A stretch of 64,000 bases of DNA. Origin: Telmatactis stephensoni (Eukaryota; Cnidaria; Anthozoa; Actiniaria; Isophelliidae). The position numbers and the translations under genes are program-made. The notes beneath the pieces were generated by a model that saw nothing but the letters and a program-made list of their open reading frames with translations, did not search any database and had not been told where the DNA came from. The stretch is from the NCBI GenBank assembly GCA_029948255.1, contig JALIZF010001727.1, positions 415,001 to 479,000 of the forward strand, written 5' to 3'. This document shows, one piece after another, positions 20,603 through 31,500 of the stretch; the stretch's first letter is position 1, and every line of letters begins with the position of its first letter.

Positions 20603-20673
20603 GGAAAACGACCAGTGCGATGGATGGCTCCGGAATCTATTGAAGACTACACGTGTACTACAAAAAGCGACGT
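20603..20673 (+). CDS. Kinase exon 5: WMAPE
   Basis: A 71-bp phase 0 to 2 exon after ATTTTAG. It reads GKRPVRWMAPESIEDYTCTT and KSD, containing the P+1 loop and APE motif. Donor GTAAGA splits the Val codon of DVW. Confidence 0.92.
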
Positions 20674-20864
20674 GTAAGATTTAATATTCTAAGTAATATT
20701 CATCCTGTACAGTTCGTGACAAGAGTGTACACTCACGCCACTCCATACTCATGTTTTTGCAATTGTTTCTCACCACATTTTGACGTCATCTGTGCATCTA
20801 CTAGAGAATAGACGCACGGAAAATGAAGTCTATTTGTTAAATTACCTGACATTGTTTTTTGTAG

Positions 20865-20905
20865 GTGGTCATTTGGGGTAACCTTGTGGGAAATCGAAAC
20901 TGCAG
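20865..20905 (+). CDS. Kinase exon 6: DVWSFGV
   Basis: A 41-bp micro-exon between TTTTTTGTAG and GTACGT encoding WSFGVTLWEIETA (helix F, with the Asp from the preceding exon). The phases on both sides fit exactly. Confidence 0.9.
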
Positions 20906-21426
20906 GTACGTTTACCTGACGGGGTGGGGGAAGGGAGGGGAGACGTTAATAGACCTGATAGAGGGAGGGGTGGGTACAGGGTATCCCAATGGAACCCTGG
21001 CCGTAATACGAGGTATAGCGTTATTAACGGGATACGTTTTACAAGATATTTATTTATTTATTTACAAGCTTATTCCTTCCAGTGAAGGCAGGGTCACCAC
21101 AACAGCTTTCGCCAATTACTGTGGGCCCTGTAGTGTTATAGTGTTATATTATATTTTTAGATGTCGGGCAAAAATGAGGTAATCATTCTTTGCTAAGTTT
21201 CAAGAGTATTGTTGTGGCAAATGAAAGAGACAAAGACAAAAGCTCCAGCGAGGAAGGTTTAATCTAGGAAATACACGTAGAACCTCTCTTTACGCACAAA
21301 TTTCCTTGTAAATAAATGAAACCTCTGGACAAAATGGGCATTTATATTGTGGACACTTTTCTTTAGTCATTTGATTGTTTAAAGGGATTCCACAGTACTT
21401 ATTTCCATACATGTAAATTACTGTAG
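20906..21426. other. Kinase intron, nothing recognised
   Basis: Contains a G-rich patch (20,915-20,980) and short low-complexity tracts. No exon seen. Confidence 0.6.
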
Positions 21427-21526
21427 GTACCATACCGTATGCAGGCGTTGATAGTGGTATGGACATATTGAACGAAGTCAAGAAAGGCTATCGTCTAGAG
21501 AAACCAAAGGACTGTGACGATGATGT
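21427..21526 (+). CDS. Kinase exon 7: helix G
   Basis: A 100-bp phase 1 to 2 exon after TTACTGTAG. It reads GTIPYAGVDSGMDILNEVKK and GYRLEKPKDCDDDV, the typical helix G region of receptor tyrosine kinases. The donor is GTAAGT. Confidence 0.9.
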
Positions 21527-21768
21527 GTAAGTCAATATAAATTCCATCATCATCATTATCATCATTATTATCATATCATCATGTTCATCATCGTCATCAT
21601 TATCGATGTCAAAATCATCACAAATCAAAGGGAATTGCCCAGGTTGAAAAGAATTTGTTAGTTAAAAAAGGGTGTATGCTCCCTTGATCAATCAAAAAAC
21701 ATTCGATATTTAGGGCAACTAAACTATAGAACTAACTGAGAATTCACTTGTTTCTGTAACATCACTAG

Positions 21769-21868
21769 TTATGAATTAATGCTATCCACGTGGCGAATCA
21801 ACCCACTTCATAGACCGACATTTGTTGACCTAACGGGGACCGTCGAAGAAATGTTAACTGGTATAGCG
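21769..21868 (+). CDS. Kinase exon 8: C-lobe end
   Basis: Phase 2 to 0 exon after CATCACTAG. It reads YELMLSTWRINPLHRPTFVD and LTGTVEEMLTGIA, including the invariant Arg of HRPTF. The last 12 bases plus intron start (ACTGGTATAGCG|GTAAGTACCATT) recur at the end of the first tail exon, marking a local duplication. Confidence 0.9.
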
Positions 21869-21957
21869 GTAAGTACCATTGACAGACAGACAGACAGACA
21901 GACAGATGGTCAGAAAAATAACATCAATAGACGGACAGAACCGACCGACCAACTAGC

Positions 21958-22130
21958 CACTAGCCTGCGGGGCTGGCCCTTGGGGAGGAGGGAATGGGAG
22001 GGGGAAAGGGGGAAAGAAGCAAGAGCCAGGTCTTCCCTCTCCCTCCTTTAACATTCTCTCCTTCCCTCTCCCTCCCCCTCCCCCCTCCTCTTCCTCCTCC
22101 CACCCCTGAGGGCCGGCCACGCAGGCTACC
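21958..22130. mobile_element. MITE, TAGCCTGCG family, purine/pyrimidine-rich arms
   Basis: TAGCCTGCGGGGCTGGCCCTTGGGG at the left is mirrored by CCTGAGGGCCGGCCACGCAGGCTA at the right. Between them lie strand-asymmetric GGGAGG and CCCTCC runs. A half copy lies at about 23,125-23,205, and a short AGCCTGTGTCACATCCGGAC version at 24,285-24,328. Confidence 0.75.
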
Positions 22131-22339
22131 AACCGATAGACAAAACATACAGAGGGGCCCATTGAGCGACCAATTGACAGACAAAGAGACTGAGTGACCT
22201 CGGTATCCGGCTATATGTCGAATGCGTCTATTGGTAACAGTGTAAAACAGCGACGACCCAATTGAAGTTTTAAAAAAACAATTTACCAATACTGAAAATT
22301 TAATAACTTAGTATTTAGTTTATAAAAAGGCGGCGAAAT

Positions 22340-22641
22340 AGACCATTTTACAGTTACACCTTGGTCAACCACAGCCTTGACTGTGTGTAATATACTCTTT
22401 AGAGTTTGGTAACAGCCCATGAAAAGGCAACAAATGCATACAAATGACTAGGGAGGTGTAAATGAACAAAGCAAATACTTTCAATTTGACTGCAGGTTTG
22501 TGCTTTATTCATTTACACCTCTCTGGTTCATTTGTGTACATTCATTGCCTTTTCACGAGCTGTTACCAAACTGAAAAGAATCTATTTTACATGCGGCCGA
22601 GGCTGTGGTTGACCAAGATATAACTAGTAAAATGGTCTATT
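22340..22641. mobile_element. Hairpin MITE, ATAGACCATTTTAC family
   Basis: ATAGACCATTTTACAGTTAC and CCTTGGTCAACCACAGCC at the left are mirrored by GGCTGTGGTTGACCAAGA and GTAAAATGGTCTAT at the right. TGTGTAATATACTCTTTAGA lies inside. The same family occurs at 47,822-48,030. Confidence 0.8.
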
Positions 22642-22790
22642 TACCAATACTGAAAATTCAATAATTCAGTATTAGTTTAAAATAAGGCTGTGTAACTTTA
22701 CCAATAATTAAAATTTAATAATTCAGTATTTAGTTTTTAAAAAAGGCTGCGTAATTTACCAATACTGAAAATTTAATATATTTTTTCCAG

Positions 22791-22973
22791 GAATATCTGG
22801 AACTTCAACCTGAGGATGAGTATCAGGAAGTGTTTTTAAGTGCATATGACGAAGTTGAGATCAACACTACTGACTTAGAAGACAGCGATATGCCTGTAGT
22901 AGTAAATTTACCCAATGGTAATTATGCAAATAACAACCAAGCTCCAATACAATATGCCACAACTGGTAAAGCG
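22791..22973 (+). CDS. RTK tail exon 1 (extra, duplicated copy)
   Basis: A 183-bp phase 0-0 exon between TTTTTTCCAG and GTAAGT. It reads EYLELQPEDEYQEVFLSAYD, EVEINTTDLEDSDMP and later QAPIQYATTGKA. It is a paralogue of the terminal exon through IQYAT, then switches to TGKA, a sequence matching the 3' end of the last kinase exon together with its intron start. Tyr motifs EYQEV and AYDEV are kept as potential SH2 docking sites, but the ITIM-like end is lost. Inclusion keeps frame, giving a cytoplasmic tail with two related modules. Confidence 0.85.
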
Positions 22974-23556
22974 GTAAGTACCATTGATAGACAGTCAGAC
23001 AGACAGATAGTCAGAACAAATAACACCAATAGACGGACACGGAACGATCCATAGTCCACACCCAGGCCTCTTTTTACCTCGCTCCTCTTCGGTAAAACAG
23101 AATCCAGAACTGACCTTGCATACGCAAAAGCCAGCCGGGCTGGCCCTTAGGGAGGGCGGAATGAGAGGAGGGAAGGGGGAGGAGGAAACAAGAGCCAGAC
23201 CCTCCCTATTCCTACATAATATAATAATTCAGTATTTAGTTTATAAAAAAGGCTGCATAATTTACCAATTTACCAAAATTCATATCGGCAAACAACTCTA
23301 TTTCATATTTGGGCAGGCATTACCTTATTTGGAAGTCACGTTGATCCATTTTTGCTGATTTTTCGGCAAAACGGTCGAAAATTTGACCAAGCCTTGCAGA
23401 AATTGTAGCTATGAAACACATCACATTGCATATTGTCCACCATCTTGAAAATTACTTAGAAACCTCGCTTTCCAATAAACAGGAAACCCAATGGTAAAAA
23501 CACAGGAAGCCCGCGAAAGGTAACAATTGTTTGATATGTCTTCTTTTTTTTTCCAG

Positions 23557-23769
23557 GAACATCTGGAACTTCAACCTGAGGACAAGTCTCAGGAGGTATT
23601 TTCAAATGCATACGATGAGATTAAGATCAACTTAGAAGACGGCGATATCCCTTCAGTAGTCAATTTGCCCAATGGTAATAAAAGGCCAAATAAAAGCGGT
23701 ATCAATCAAGCTCCAATACAATATGCCACTTTGGACTTGAAATCAACCGCAGGTGAAACACGCTTTTAA
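23557..23769 (+). CDS. RTK terminal tail exon with ITIM-like and PDZ-ligand-like ends
   Basis: Starts after TTTTTTTTCCAG in phase 0 and ends at TAA 23,767-23,769. It reads EHLELQPEDKSQEVFSNAYD, EIKINLEDGDIPSVVNLPNG and then QAPIQYATLDL, ending AGETRF. AYDEI is a likely phosphotyrosine docking site. IQYATL fits the ITIM consensus (I/V/L/S)-x-Y-x-x-(L/V/I), which recruits SH2 phosphatases in other animals. The final TRF fits a class I PDZ ligand (T-x-hydrophobic). Motif functions are inferred from consensus only. Confidence 0.88.
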   Translation, partial: EHLELQPEDKSQEVFSNAYDEIKINLEDGDIPSVVNLPNGNKRPNKSGINQAPIQYATLDLKSTAGETRF

Positions 23770-23797
23770 AAACAGCCACGACAGCATTTGTTATTGT

Positions 23798-23803
23798 AAT
23801 AAA
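23798..23803 (+). promoter_or_regulatory. Polyadenylation signal of the RTK gene
   Basis: AATAAA 29 bp after the stop codon, the first such hexamer in the 3' flank. Confidence 0.6.
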
Positions 23804-23879
23804 AGTAACGCAGTTTCTTACTTGATTAAGCCAACAAAACGACTGTATTATAAATAATAAACAATTTGGATTTAGATAA

Positions 23880-24640
23880 AGACATCCTACATCCCATGCC
23901 CTCTTGCTCATGACTGACAAAATTCAAAAAGGTTATTGATCGTGACAGAGGTACTTACTCTTGTGGCATTTTTCTAGATCTCAGTAAAGCTTTTGATTAC
24001 AATTGCTATAGTAATAAATGAAGGTAATCAGATCAAATATCTTGGCTTGATTATTGATGCCAATCTAAACTGGAAAGCCCACATATACGAATTGGGTAAA
24101 ATGATAGCAAGAGGTATTGGGATTTTGTCAAAAATTAGACATTTTGTTACTTATAGCATTCTTATACAATTATTAAGCCCATTATTACTCTACAGAAGAA
24201 AGCTTTGCGCGTATAATTGCTTTTTTCAAAACCAGATGAACACTCAGAACCCCTCTTTAAAAAATCTAAAGTTCTCAAATTTATAGCCTGTGTCACATCC
24301 GGACTTTTCCGATGCGACGCAGGCTACAAATTTACCGACCGTGCTTATATTATCATAATGCACTTTTCATGTATCAGTATTACTCTCAAGACCTCCCAAA
24401 AGCTTTTGATGAATTTTTTCAATCAGTCTCTTCTGTTCATCTTGATATAATACAAGATTAGCTTTAGTTCTAGAAGTACATATTACATCAATAACTAGTA
24501 TCAGGACTAATTATGGAAAATTTCATATTCGTTATTGGGCTATGTCCATTTGGAATAATCTTGATGATATTATCAAAAAACTCTCTTCGAAATCTTTCAA
24601 AGCCAAACGAAAATTTATAATTAAGGCTACTGGAAACATA
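23880..24640 (+). pseudogene. Decayed LINE (RT fragments) downstream of the RTK
   Basis: Reverse-transcriptase pieces in shifting frames: DRDRGTYSCGIFLDLSKAFD (motif A region), then after a deletion IKYLGLIIDANLNWKAHI and ARGIGILSKIRHFV (after motif C), then LPKAFDEFF-like and KFHIRYW-like pieces. The FADD motif is missing. A small AGCCTGTGTCACATCC-type sequence interrupts it at 24,285-24,328. It is clearly dead, on the same strand as the RTK and just past its poly(A) signal. Confidence 0.75.
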
Positions 24641-25159
24641 TTCTTGTTAGATGTTCTGAGTCTTCTGCTGGTTTTTCTTTCTTTTTTCCCTTGTTTCTGC
24701 TTTTTGTTTTATTATTGTCTGATTATGTTATTTGTGCGTGTGCATGTGTGTGTGTGTTTTATTGCTTGTCAACCTATGTATAAATTTATAACTTCGTCCA
24801 TGTCCGCTACACAGCTAGATTAGCTTTTATTAGTTATTCTGTGTAACGTTTACCTATTTTAATTGTGTATGTGTATCTTTTGTATGTATAATAATGTAAA
24901 TCCCGAGAACACTAGCATTGCAGGTTCATTGCAGTTAAAAGATATAATTGATTTGATAGATCTCTTTCACAGTCGATTACAGGGGCGAACTTAGGAGGGA
25001 GGGGTGCAGGGTGTGCACATCCCCCCTCCCCCCTAAGATAACTTTAGGCTCTTTTCTTCCTGATACTTTTCCAAAAATATCCCCTTGATCCTCTGCACAG
25101 TTTTAGATTTCTATAACTCTGCATTCTTCCTAAAAGATAATCCTGGACTCGCCCCTGGT
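24641..25159. other. LINE-derived tail and intergenic sequence
   Basis: Probable 3' part of the decayed LINE up to about 24,900, then a G/C-rich patch (24,985-25,040). No gene seen. Confidence 0.5.
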
Positions 25160-25437
25160 CAAGAGACCATAATACTAAGAGAGCGAAACTCAGTATTGAT
25201 GTCTGTGCGATGTTCGTGGCGACTAAGGCTATTTTTAGTAACTTTGCCATAGCGCGCGCAAGGCCCTCAACCAATAGAATTTGATTTTTGACGTGCGCGC
25301 GGACGGGACAGTTTGAATTCTATTGTTTAAGAGCCTTGCGCGCGCGATGGCGAAATTACTAAAAATAGCCTTGGTCGCCACGAACATCGCACAGACATCA
25401 ATACTGAGTTTCGCTCTCTTAGTATTATGGTCTCTTG
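25160..25437. mobile_element. MITE with CAAGAGACC ends and 7-bp target duplication
   Basis: About 80-bp inverted arms start CAAGAGACCATAATACTAAG and end CTTAGTATTATGGTCTCTTG. CCCTGGT is present immediately outside both ends (25,153-25,159 and 25,438-25,444). The arms contain GGCTATTTTTAGTAA, which is also in the element at 35,709-36,357. Confidence 0.88.
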
Positions 25438-25444
25438 CCCTGGT

Positions 25445-26779
25445 ATTGTCTCAAGATAATATTCTCCGAAAAAAAGAGGACGTAGAAAAACATTTTATAC
25501 AATATTAGTAATTATTGACTATGTGATTTGTAAAAGTTATAAAAGGAAATAAAATACGACAGTTTTTAGAAAAAATAGTCTATTTTAATAGTCTATTTTA
25601 TAATTTACCTCAGTACTCTCAGCGTGAAATAGTACTAATTGTACCAAAGTCTTCGTTTTATCTTGTTTCTGCAGAACTCAGTTCTCTTATTGCTAATCTG
25701 TTTCTATCATATTTAGGAGAAGCCAACTGATGGAGCGGAGAGGAACGGTTTAGGGAGGAGAGAGAAAAGAGGCAGAAAAATCAGTTTGAGAGGGGGGAGG
25801 AAAACAATTATGAGATGCAGTGAAGGAGATATGGTCGAAAAAAGTAAGGAGGAGGGAGAAAAATGGCATTAAAATGAGGGGGAAGGATATTGAAATGCCT
25901 GTTCCTTTCCGCTCCAAATGAATGCTTCCCCCGATAACAAGGCGTAAAAGTTGAACACTTTCCTTTTTTGCCACAAAATTTGGAGAATTTTCCCAGGACT
26001 TCTATAAACAGTAATACTCTTCTTCTTTCTAAAGTGTCAACTTCACCAGATAAAAGAACTGCTATGCATAGCCCTTGTCTGAGAAGGAGGGCTATCTTTT
26101 GTCCCTTTAAGGAAGGTGACCCTTTTAACGTGGGATAGAGTAACCTAGTAGGAGGGCTAACTCTTTTGTTTTCAGTATTCCAGGGAAAAGAAAACGATTT
26201 AGGTTAAGGTAGTTTCGATGCCTTAGATTTATTCAACGAATTTCCTGTCATTTAAAGATAATTGTTAGGCAAGTCATAAACCGAGAAAAATAGAGGGGGT
26301 CACCGTATTATTTCAAGAGTTAGAAAAGCAAAAAAGAGAATAAAGACACCGAAAACGAACACCACATATACCACCCATTTTAGCGATTTTCTCGCCGGCT
26401 TTTTTCAATGGATAAGATTATCTAAATTCAAAAGTTCGAAGTTAAATATCTACATTATATAGTGTACAAGGTTTCTTGATAAAAATCTTTCCGGTATTGG
26501 GATGATTAAATATATTTTTCTCCTCTAAAGTTTGAGTTTCTACGTGTTCAATCGCTCGCTTACTACTAGTGCCTAGACTCCTCAAGGTAATGGCAAAACT
26601 CTCTAATAAAAGTGCGCGCGCTCGCTCTCGAACGCGCGCACCTTAAATGCTAGGGTTAACCTGTTACCTTCACGTAAAGCCCTTCGACCTGACATACTTT
26701 CTATGACAAACGCGCGCACTTGTCATACCAAATTTAGTCAAACTTTCTCATCCGCACGAGCATAAAAACAAATTGCTGT
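25445..26779. other. Intergenic, nothing recognised
   Basis: Purine-rich stretch at 25,720-25,880 and GCGCGC-rich short palindromes near 26,610-26,640. No coding exon, RNA gene or bounded element seen. Confidence 0.6.
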
Positions 26780-26978
26780 TAATTCAGAAAAATTAAGTCA
26801 CTTACTGGATAATTGAAACTTTGGAACGACGTTTCGATCAAAACCATCGGCCTTCATCAGGTCTAGTGTTGATTGTCACGAGACGGAATACTAGACCTGA
26901 TGATTAACTCCGATGGTTTCCGTCGAACGTTGATCCAAAGTTTCAATTATCCAGTAGGTGACTTAATTTGTCTGAATA
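26780..26978. repeat. Inverted repeat with ribozyme-like CTGATGA...CGAAAC arms
   Basis: Left arm from AATTCAGAAAAATTAAGTCA and right arm ending TGACTTAATTTGTCTGAAT share about 80 bp, including TGGATAATTGAAACTTTGGA. On the - strand the left arm reads CTGATGAAGGCC, a short loop, then GATCGAAACGTCG, recalling the hammerhead core associated with Penelope-like elements. The right arm has a degenerate version. Confidence 0.7.
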
Positions 26979-27404
26979 ACTTCTTGACTGGATGACTTAT
27001 TTACATCAAGATAAAATTTGCTCTTGAAGAAGGACTTTGATGGGGCTCTAAAGAAGGCGTGCTCTATTTCACCGGTAGAGTCATAGAAAACTATCTAGCT
27101 TCTGTTGCTTAAATATTTATCCAGAACCAACATTAAATTGTATTTCAAATTTCGTGCAATTCGTATCGAATTTTGTATCCGTACTCGTACTTTGCAGACA
27201 TGTCCAATACACACGAATCGAGTCGATTCGTAACCGGTGGTTTACGATTCGTAACAGATCGTGAACCTCATTGGTATGCAGAGATTGCGAATCTTATTAA
27301 TATGCACTGTGAATCTTATTTATATGCACAAATTGTGCATATTTATATATCCTCTATAGAATAAAATTAAATATTCTAATTAGAATAAGATATCAATTGC
27401 CGCT

Positions 27405-27525
27405 TATGTGTGGTCTTCCTGTGGTTCTTATCTCATTGTATGATACACCACCACTGCTTGGTCACCCTGTGGTTATTGCATACACCAGCACTGCTTGGTC
27501 ACCCTGTGGTTATTGCATTCAGGGC
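27405..27525. repeat. Short ~42-bp repeat in the left part of the 8-kb element
   Basis: CACTGCTTGGTCACCCTGTG followed by GTTATTGCAT occurs twice, and a related CTTCCTGTGGTTCTTAT precedes them. Confidence 0.75.
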
Positions 27526-27599
27526 CATCAGGGCCCGGGCTGTAAATCGTACGATTCGTGTCGATTCGTACGAATCGTGAATGTTCTTTACGATCCGTG

Positions 27600-28545
27600 C
27601 ATCTTATTAGTCGATTCGTCGATTCGTGAACATGATATCTACTACGAAGCGAAGCTAAGCTGTCTGGATTACTATGAATATATTGTTTTGTCGTTTTCAA
27701 AAAGCCCATTCAGAGATTCATTAATTTGTGTTCTAACTCCAGCGACTAAATAAAGACTTCATTGACATCTACTGAACCGGTCATTCCAAAGTAATATTCG
27801 TAGAAAAGCAGTCACTGATTATCGATTCGTGAATTTGATATCTACTACGAAGCAAAGCTGCCTGGATTACTATGAATATATTGTTTTGTCGTTTTCAAAA
27901 AGCCCATTCAGGGATTCTCTAAGTTTGTGTTCTATTAAATACCAGCGACTGAATAAAGACTTCATTGACATCTAAACCGGTCATTCCAAACTGATATTCG
28001 TAGAAAAGTCTGACTGATTATCGATTCCTGAATTCAGAAATTACAACGAAGCGAAGCTGCCACATTACTAAATAAAGTCTTCATTGAGATCCAAACGAGC
28101 CATTCCACTAAAAGTGCTGATATTCGTAGAAAAGTCAGGGCCAAACGATTAAAAAGCCTCCTGAATTTGTGACACCGAATCATTGCCTCAATCAGACGAT
28201 CTGAAGGGTTATTGTTTTGTCATTCTCAAAAAGCCAATTCTTGGATTCTTTAATTTGTGTTCTAACACCAGCGACTAAATAAAGACATGATTGACATCTA
28301 GCTAAACCGGTCATTCCAACGGTAATATTCGTAGAAAACTGGTCACTGATTTTCGATTCCTGAATTTGAAATATTACAACGAAGCGAAGCTGCCTGGAAC
28401 TATGATGACAACAATATTGTTTTGTCGTTTTCAAAAAAGCCCATTCTTGGATTCTTCAATGTGTGTAAACACCAGCAACTAAATAAAGACTTCATTGAGA
28501 TCTAAACCAGCCATTCTAAAGTGATATAAATATGAAAGCCCCCTG
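27600..28545. repeat. ~200-bp degenerate tandem repeat
   Basis: Four to five units, each with ACGAAGCGAAGCTG, then TATTGTTTTGTCGTTTTCAA, AAAGCCCATTC, CAGCGACTAAATAAAGACTT and CATTCCAAAGTGATATTCGTAG. Some units are truncated. Confidence 0.82.
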
Positions 28546-31500
28546 AATTTATGACAGATCATTTCTGGGCAAACAATTAAGGCAACATTTTAAATTGTTT
28601 TCAGTCTTTTTGTCATCATCAGAACACCTAATCGATGGCATATATTACTTCATGTAAGCTGTACAATTTCAAAATGTTCATCTGATTGATCACCATTTCT
28701 AAATGTTCAGTTAATGTTTTATAATACTTAAAACAGTGGCGTATCCAGCATACTTAAAGAGGGGGTATGTTTTAACGCTTTCTCGACCCAAACTATTGAT
28801 GAAAAAAGTGTTTATTTGTGAAAAGCTAGCTATCACCATTGCCCAAAAGGGGAATCAACAGCATTCAACGCACCTCCCTTGGATCCACCCCTGTAAAACC
28901 ATGCAAAACTACTATAAACCACTACTTTAATATCAGAGTTCTTTATTATAATATCAACAAATGCATTTCTCAATAAACAAACAATACATGCTACAATAAC
29001 TTATTTATTTATCAAGATGAAAGACTAGTGGTCATATTTTTTGAATTAGCTGATAAATGCACATTTAGTATTATATTTTTACAAAATGAGTTCTTTTGAA
29101 GTCAATTAAGGGGCTAAATTTATTGTTGAAAGTGATAAAATGACATACAATCCAATTTTCATCTTGGTCATAAATACATAAACAAATGCAACTCTATTAC
29201 CAAAAAAAAAATATTTTATTTCTTATCATTATGATATGAAGCTAATTTATATTTTAAAAATCATAAACAAATTGGAGTATTTTTTACAAATACAATCATG
29301 CTATCACAATGACATCAGCATTAAAATAATTTCTGCAAACTTCATTTTACACAATATTTATAAATTCATGAAACATGAAAAAGTTAAAATTCATTATTTA
29401 GAATGCCTTTTTTGACATCTTCATTATGGTTGTCTAAGACATAAAGCATTACAAAAAGAAACCGCCACCTATTCATATGTTTTGATATTATTGAAAATCT
29501 TGACAGCCAAGAAAATAACTGCTTGCACACTTCAGTGTTTACATCCTACAAAAAAAAAACAAAAAAAAACAATAGATTAACATAAGTAATAAAAATGCAG
29601 ATGAAGAATATGAAATGTTTGTTTAAAAAAATATTTCCTGTGACATATACACAATATATACATGTACACACATAAAAAATCATGTGTCAAATGATGTTCA
29701 AATAATAACAGCCCATCTTCTTACAGTGCTTTAATTGGGGCCACTTGAATTATAGTGACCAATCAAAAACCAGTAAAACCATACATACTTAGAACTAATA
29801 ACTGAAATAAACACTCAAATTATAGTATTCTCATACACGCTGATAACAATGTAGAGCTGAGAGCTGCAATAAATTGATTAAATATCAGTTCATCTAAGTG
29901 GTCCTGGTTGAATTAGCAGCATTATAAATCAGTTACCTTTCAAAGGTGTTTTTATGTACAAGATTCAATTTACTAAAAAACACTGGAATCAAGGCTAAAG
30001 CACCACACAGAACTTGGATTGAAATATTATTAATACAAATATTACATTTATTTTATGATATATCCAATTTCTAGTATTGCATTTTCCTATAAATTAACAT
30101 TATGTACATTTATAAGAATCATTTATCAAAATATGACAACTTATGACTTTTTCATGCAATCAGACATGAGCTAAGTTCTTCATTTTTAAAATTGTAAAAA
30201 ATTGTTTATGTTCTTCAAATTTGTAATTACAGTATCAGAAACATGAGCTATAACTTAACTACATAACTCAGACATATACATTACATTCAGTTTTAATGTG
30301 TCATTCAATTATTAATTACAAATAAAATAATCCTTACTAAATTGTTTTCATGTTATTGGACTGTTTTTATACACATATTAACTAAATCAAAATTGCTTGT
30401 GTCAAGACAACTATACATCTGTTTCATTCTATTCTCTTGATAGAACAAAAACATTGTCAAATCAGAAATAAAATCTTGTTATGTATATCCAGTTGAGGGA
30501 AATTCAAAAGATTCAGTTTTGGAGAATTTAGGCCAAATCTCACTCAACAAAACTAACTTATTGATTGGAATAAATATTCTCTAATGAAGATGAATAAGCT
30601 TGCTAGTATATTTTTCAGGAGACTAAAGGGTAAAGATTACAAACCCTTAAGCAAATGCAAATAAAAGCTTGATAGTAGCAATTTTTGTTTGTCTATTACC
30701 ACAGGGAGCCCAATTCAGTTGAATAAAAGGAAATATTTAGAATTATTACTTATTTAAATTTGAAAAACACAAGTTTGAGTCTGGAATTAATGACAAAATT
30801 AATAAGAAAAAGATGGAATTTTGTATCCAAAATAGATTTGTTTTAATATTTGTTTTTAAATTAAAATTTATTATGAATTGCTGTAAAAACCATTAGACCT
30901 CAATACAAATTGAAAATACTTAATTCTATGTTTTCTTCTCGTTTTCTTGATATGCCAGATACATGTAATTAAACCATGTTATCAGACATAAACTGGAAGA
31001 GACAATATTCACCTAATGTGCCATTCTATTCTACATATTTAAATCAATTAACTAAAGAAGAAAAATAACAACAACAGCCACAAAAACAATCCAAGATATC
31101 CCAAATATAGAGAAGACAAAAAATCAAAATATAATGTTGTGCAATATAAAGCTGTTGAAATGCTTTATTTAACTTGTTTGAAAATATGAAAGTTTTGGAA
31201 CTGTTTCCTTTCTTAGAATTATTAACCACTACTGCAAACTCAATTATAAAATCTGACACTGAATCTGAATAGTTAAGTTTCCCATTACTAGAGATAACTA
31301 ATGTTCCTGACAAAAGCAAATTTATACAGGCTTAATAATTAGCCCAAACTCAATGAATTATTCAAAATAGATGCTAGGAAATGCACAAAATTTTGTTAAA
31401 AAAACAACACAAAAATCGCATTTATTCCCATGGGTTTCTATGGAAAAAAAGGCTAAGCTTGTACAGATGTGCCTTTTGTCAAGAGGTTCAACGTCTCTTA

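Noticed and set aside
25323..25508. 61-codon frame matching a frame on the other strand at 25,044-25,274
   Set aside because: Both are the two inverted arms of the MITE at 25,160-25,437.
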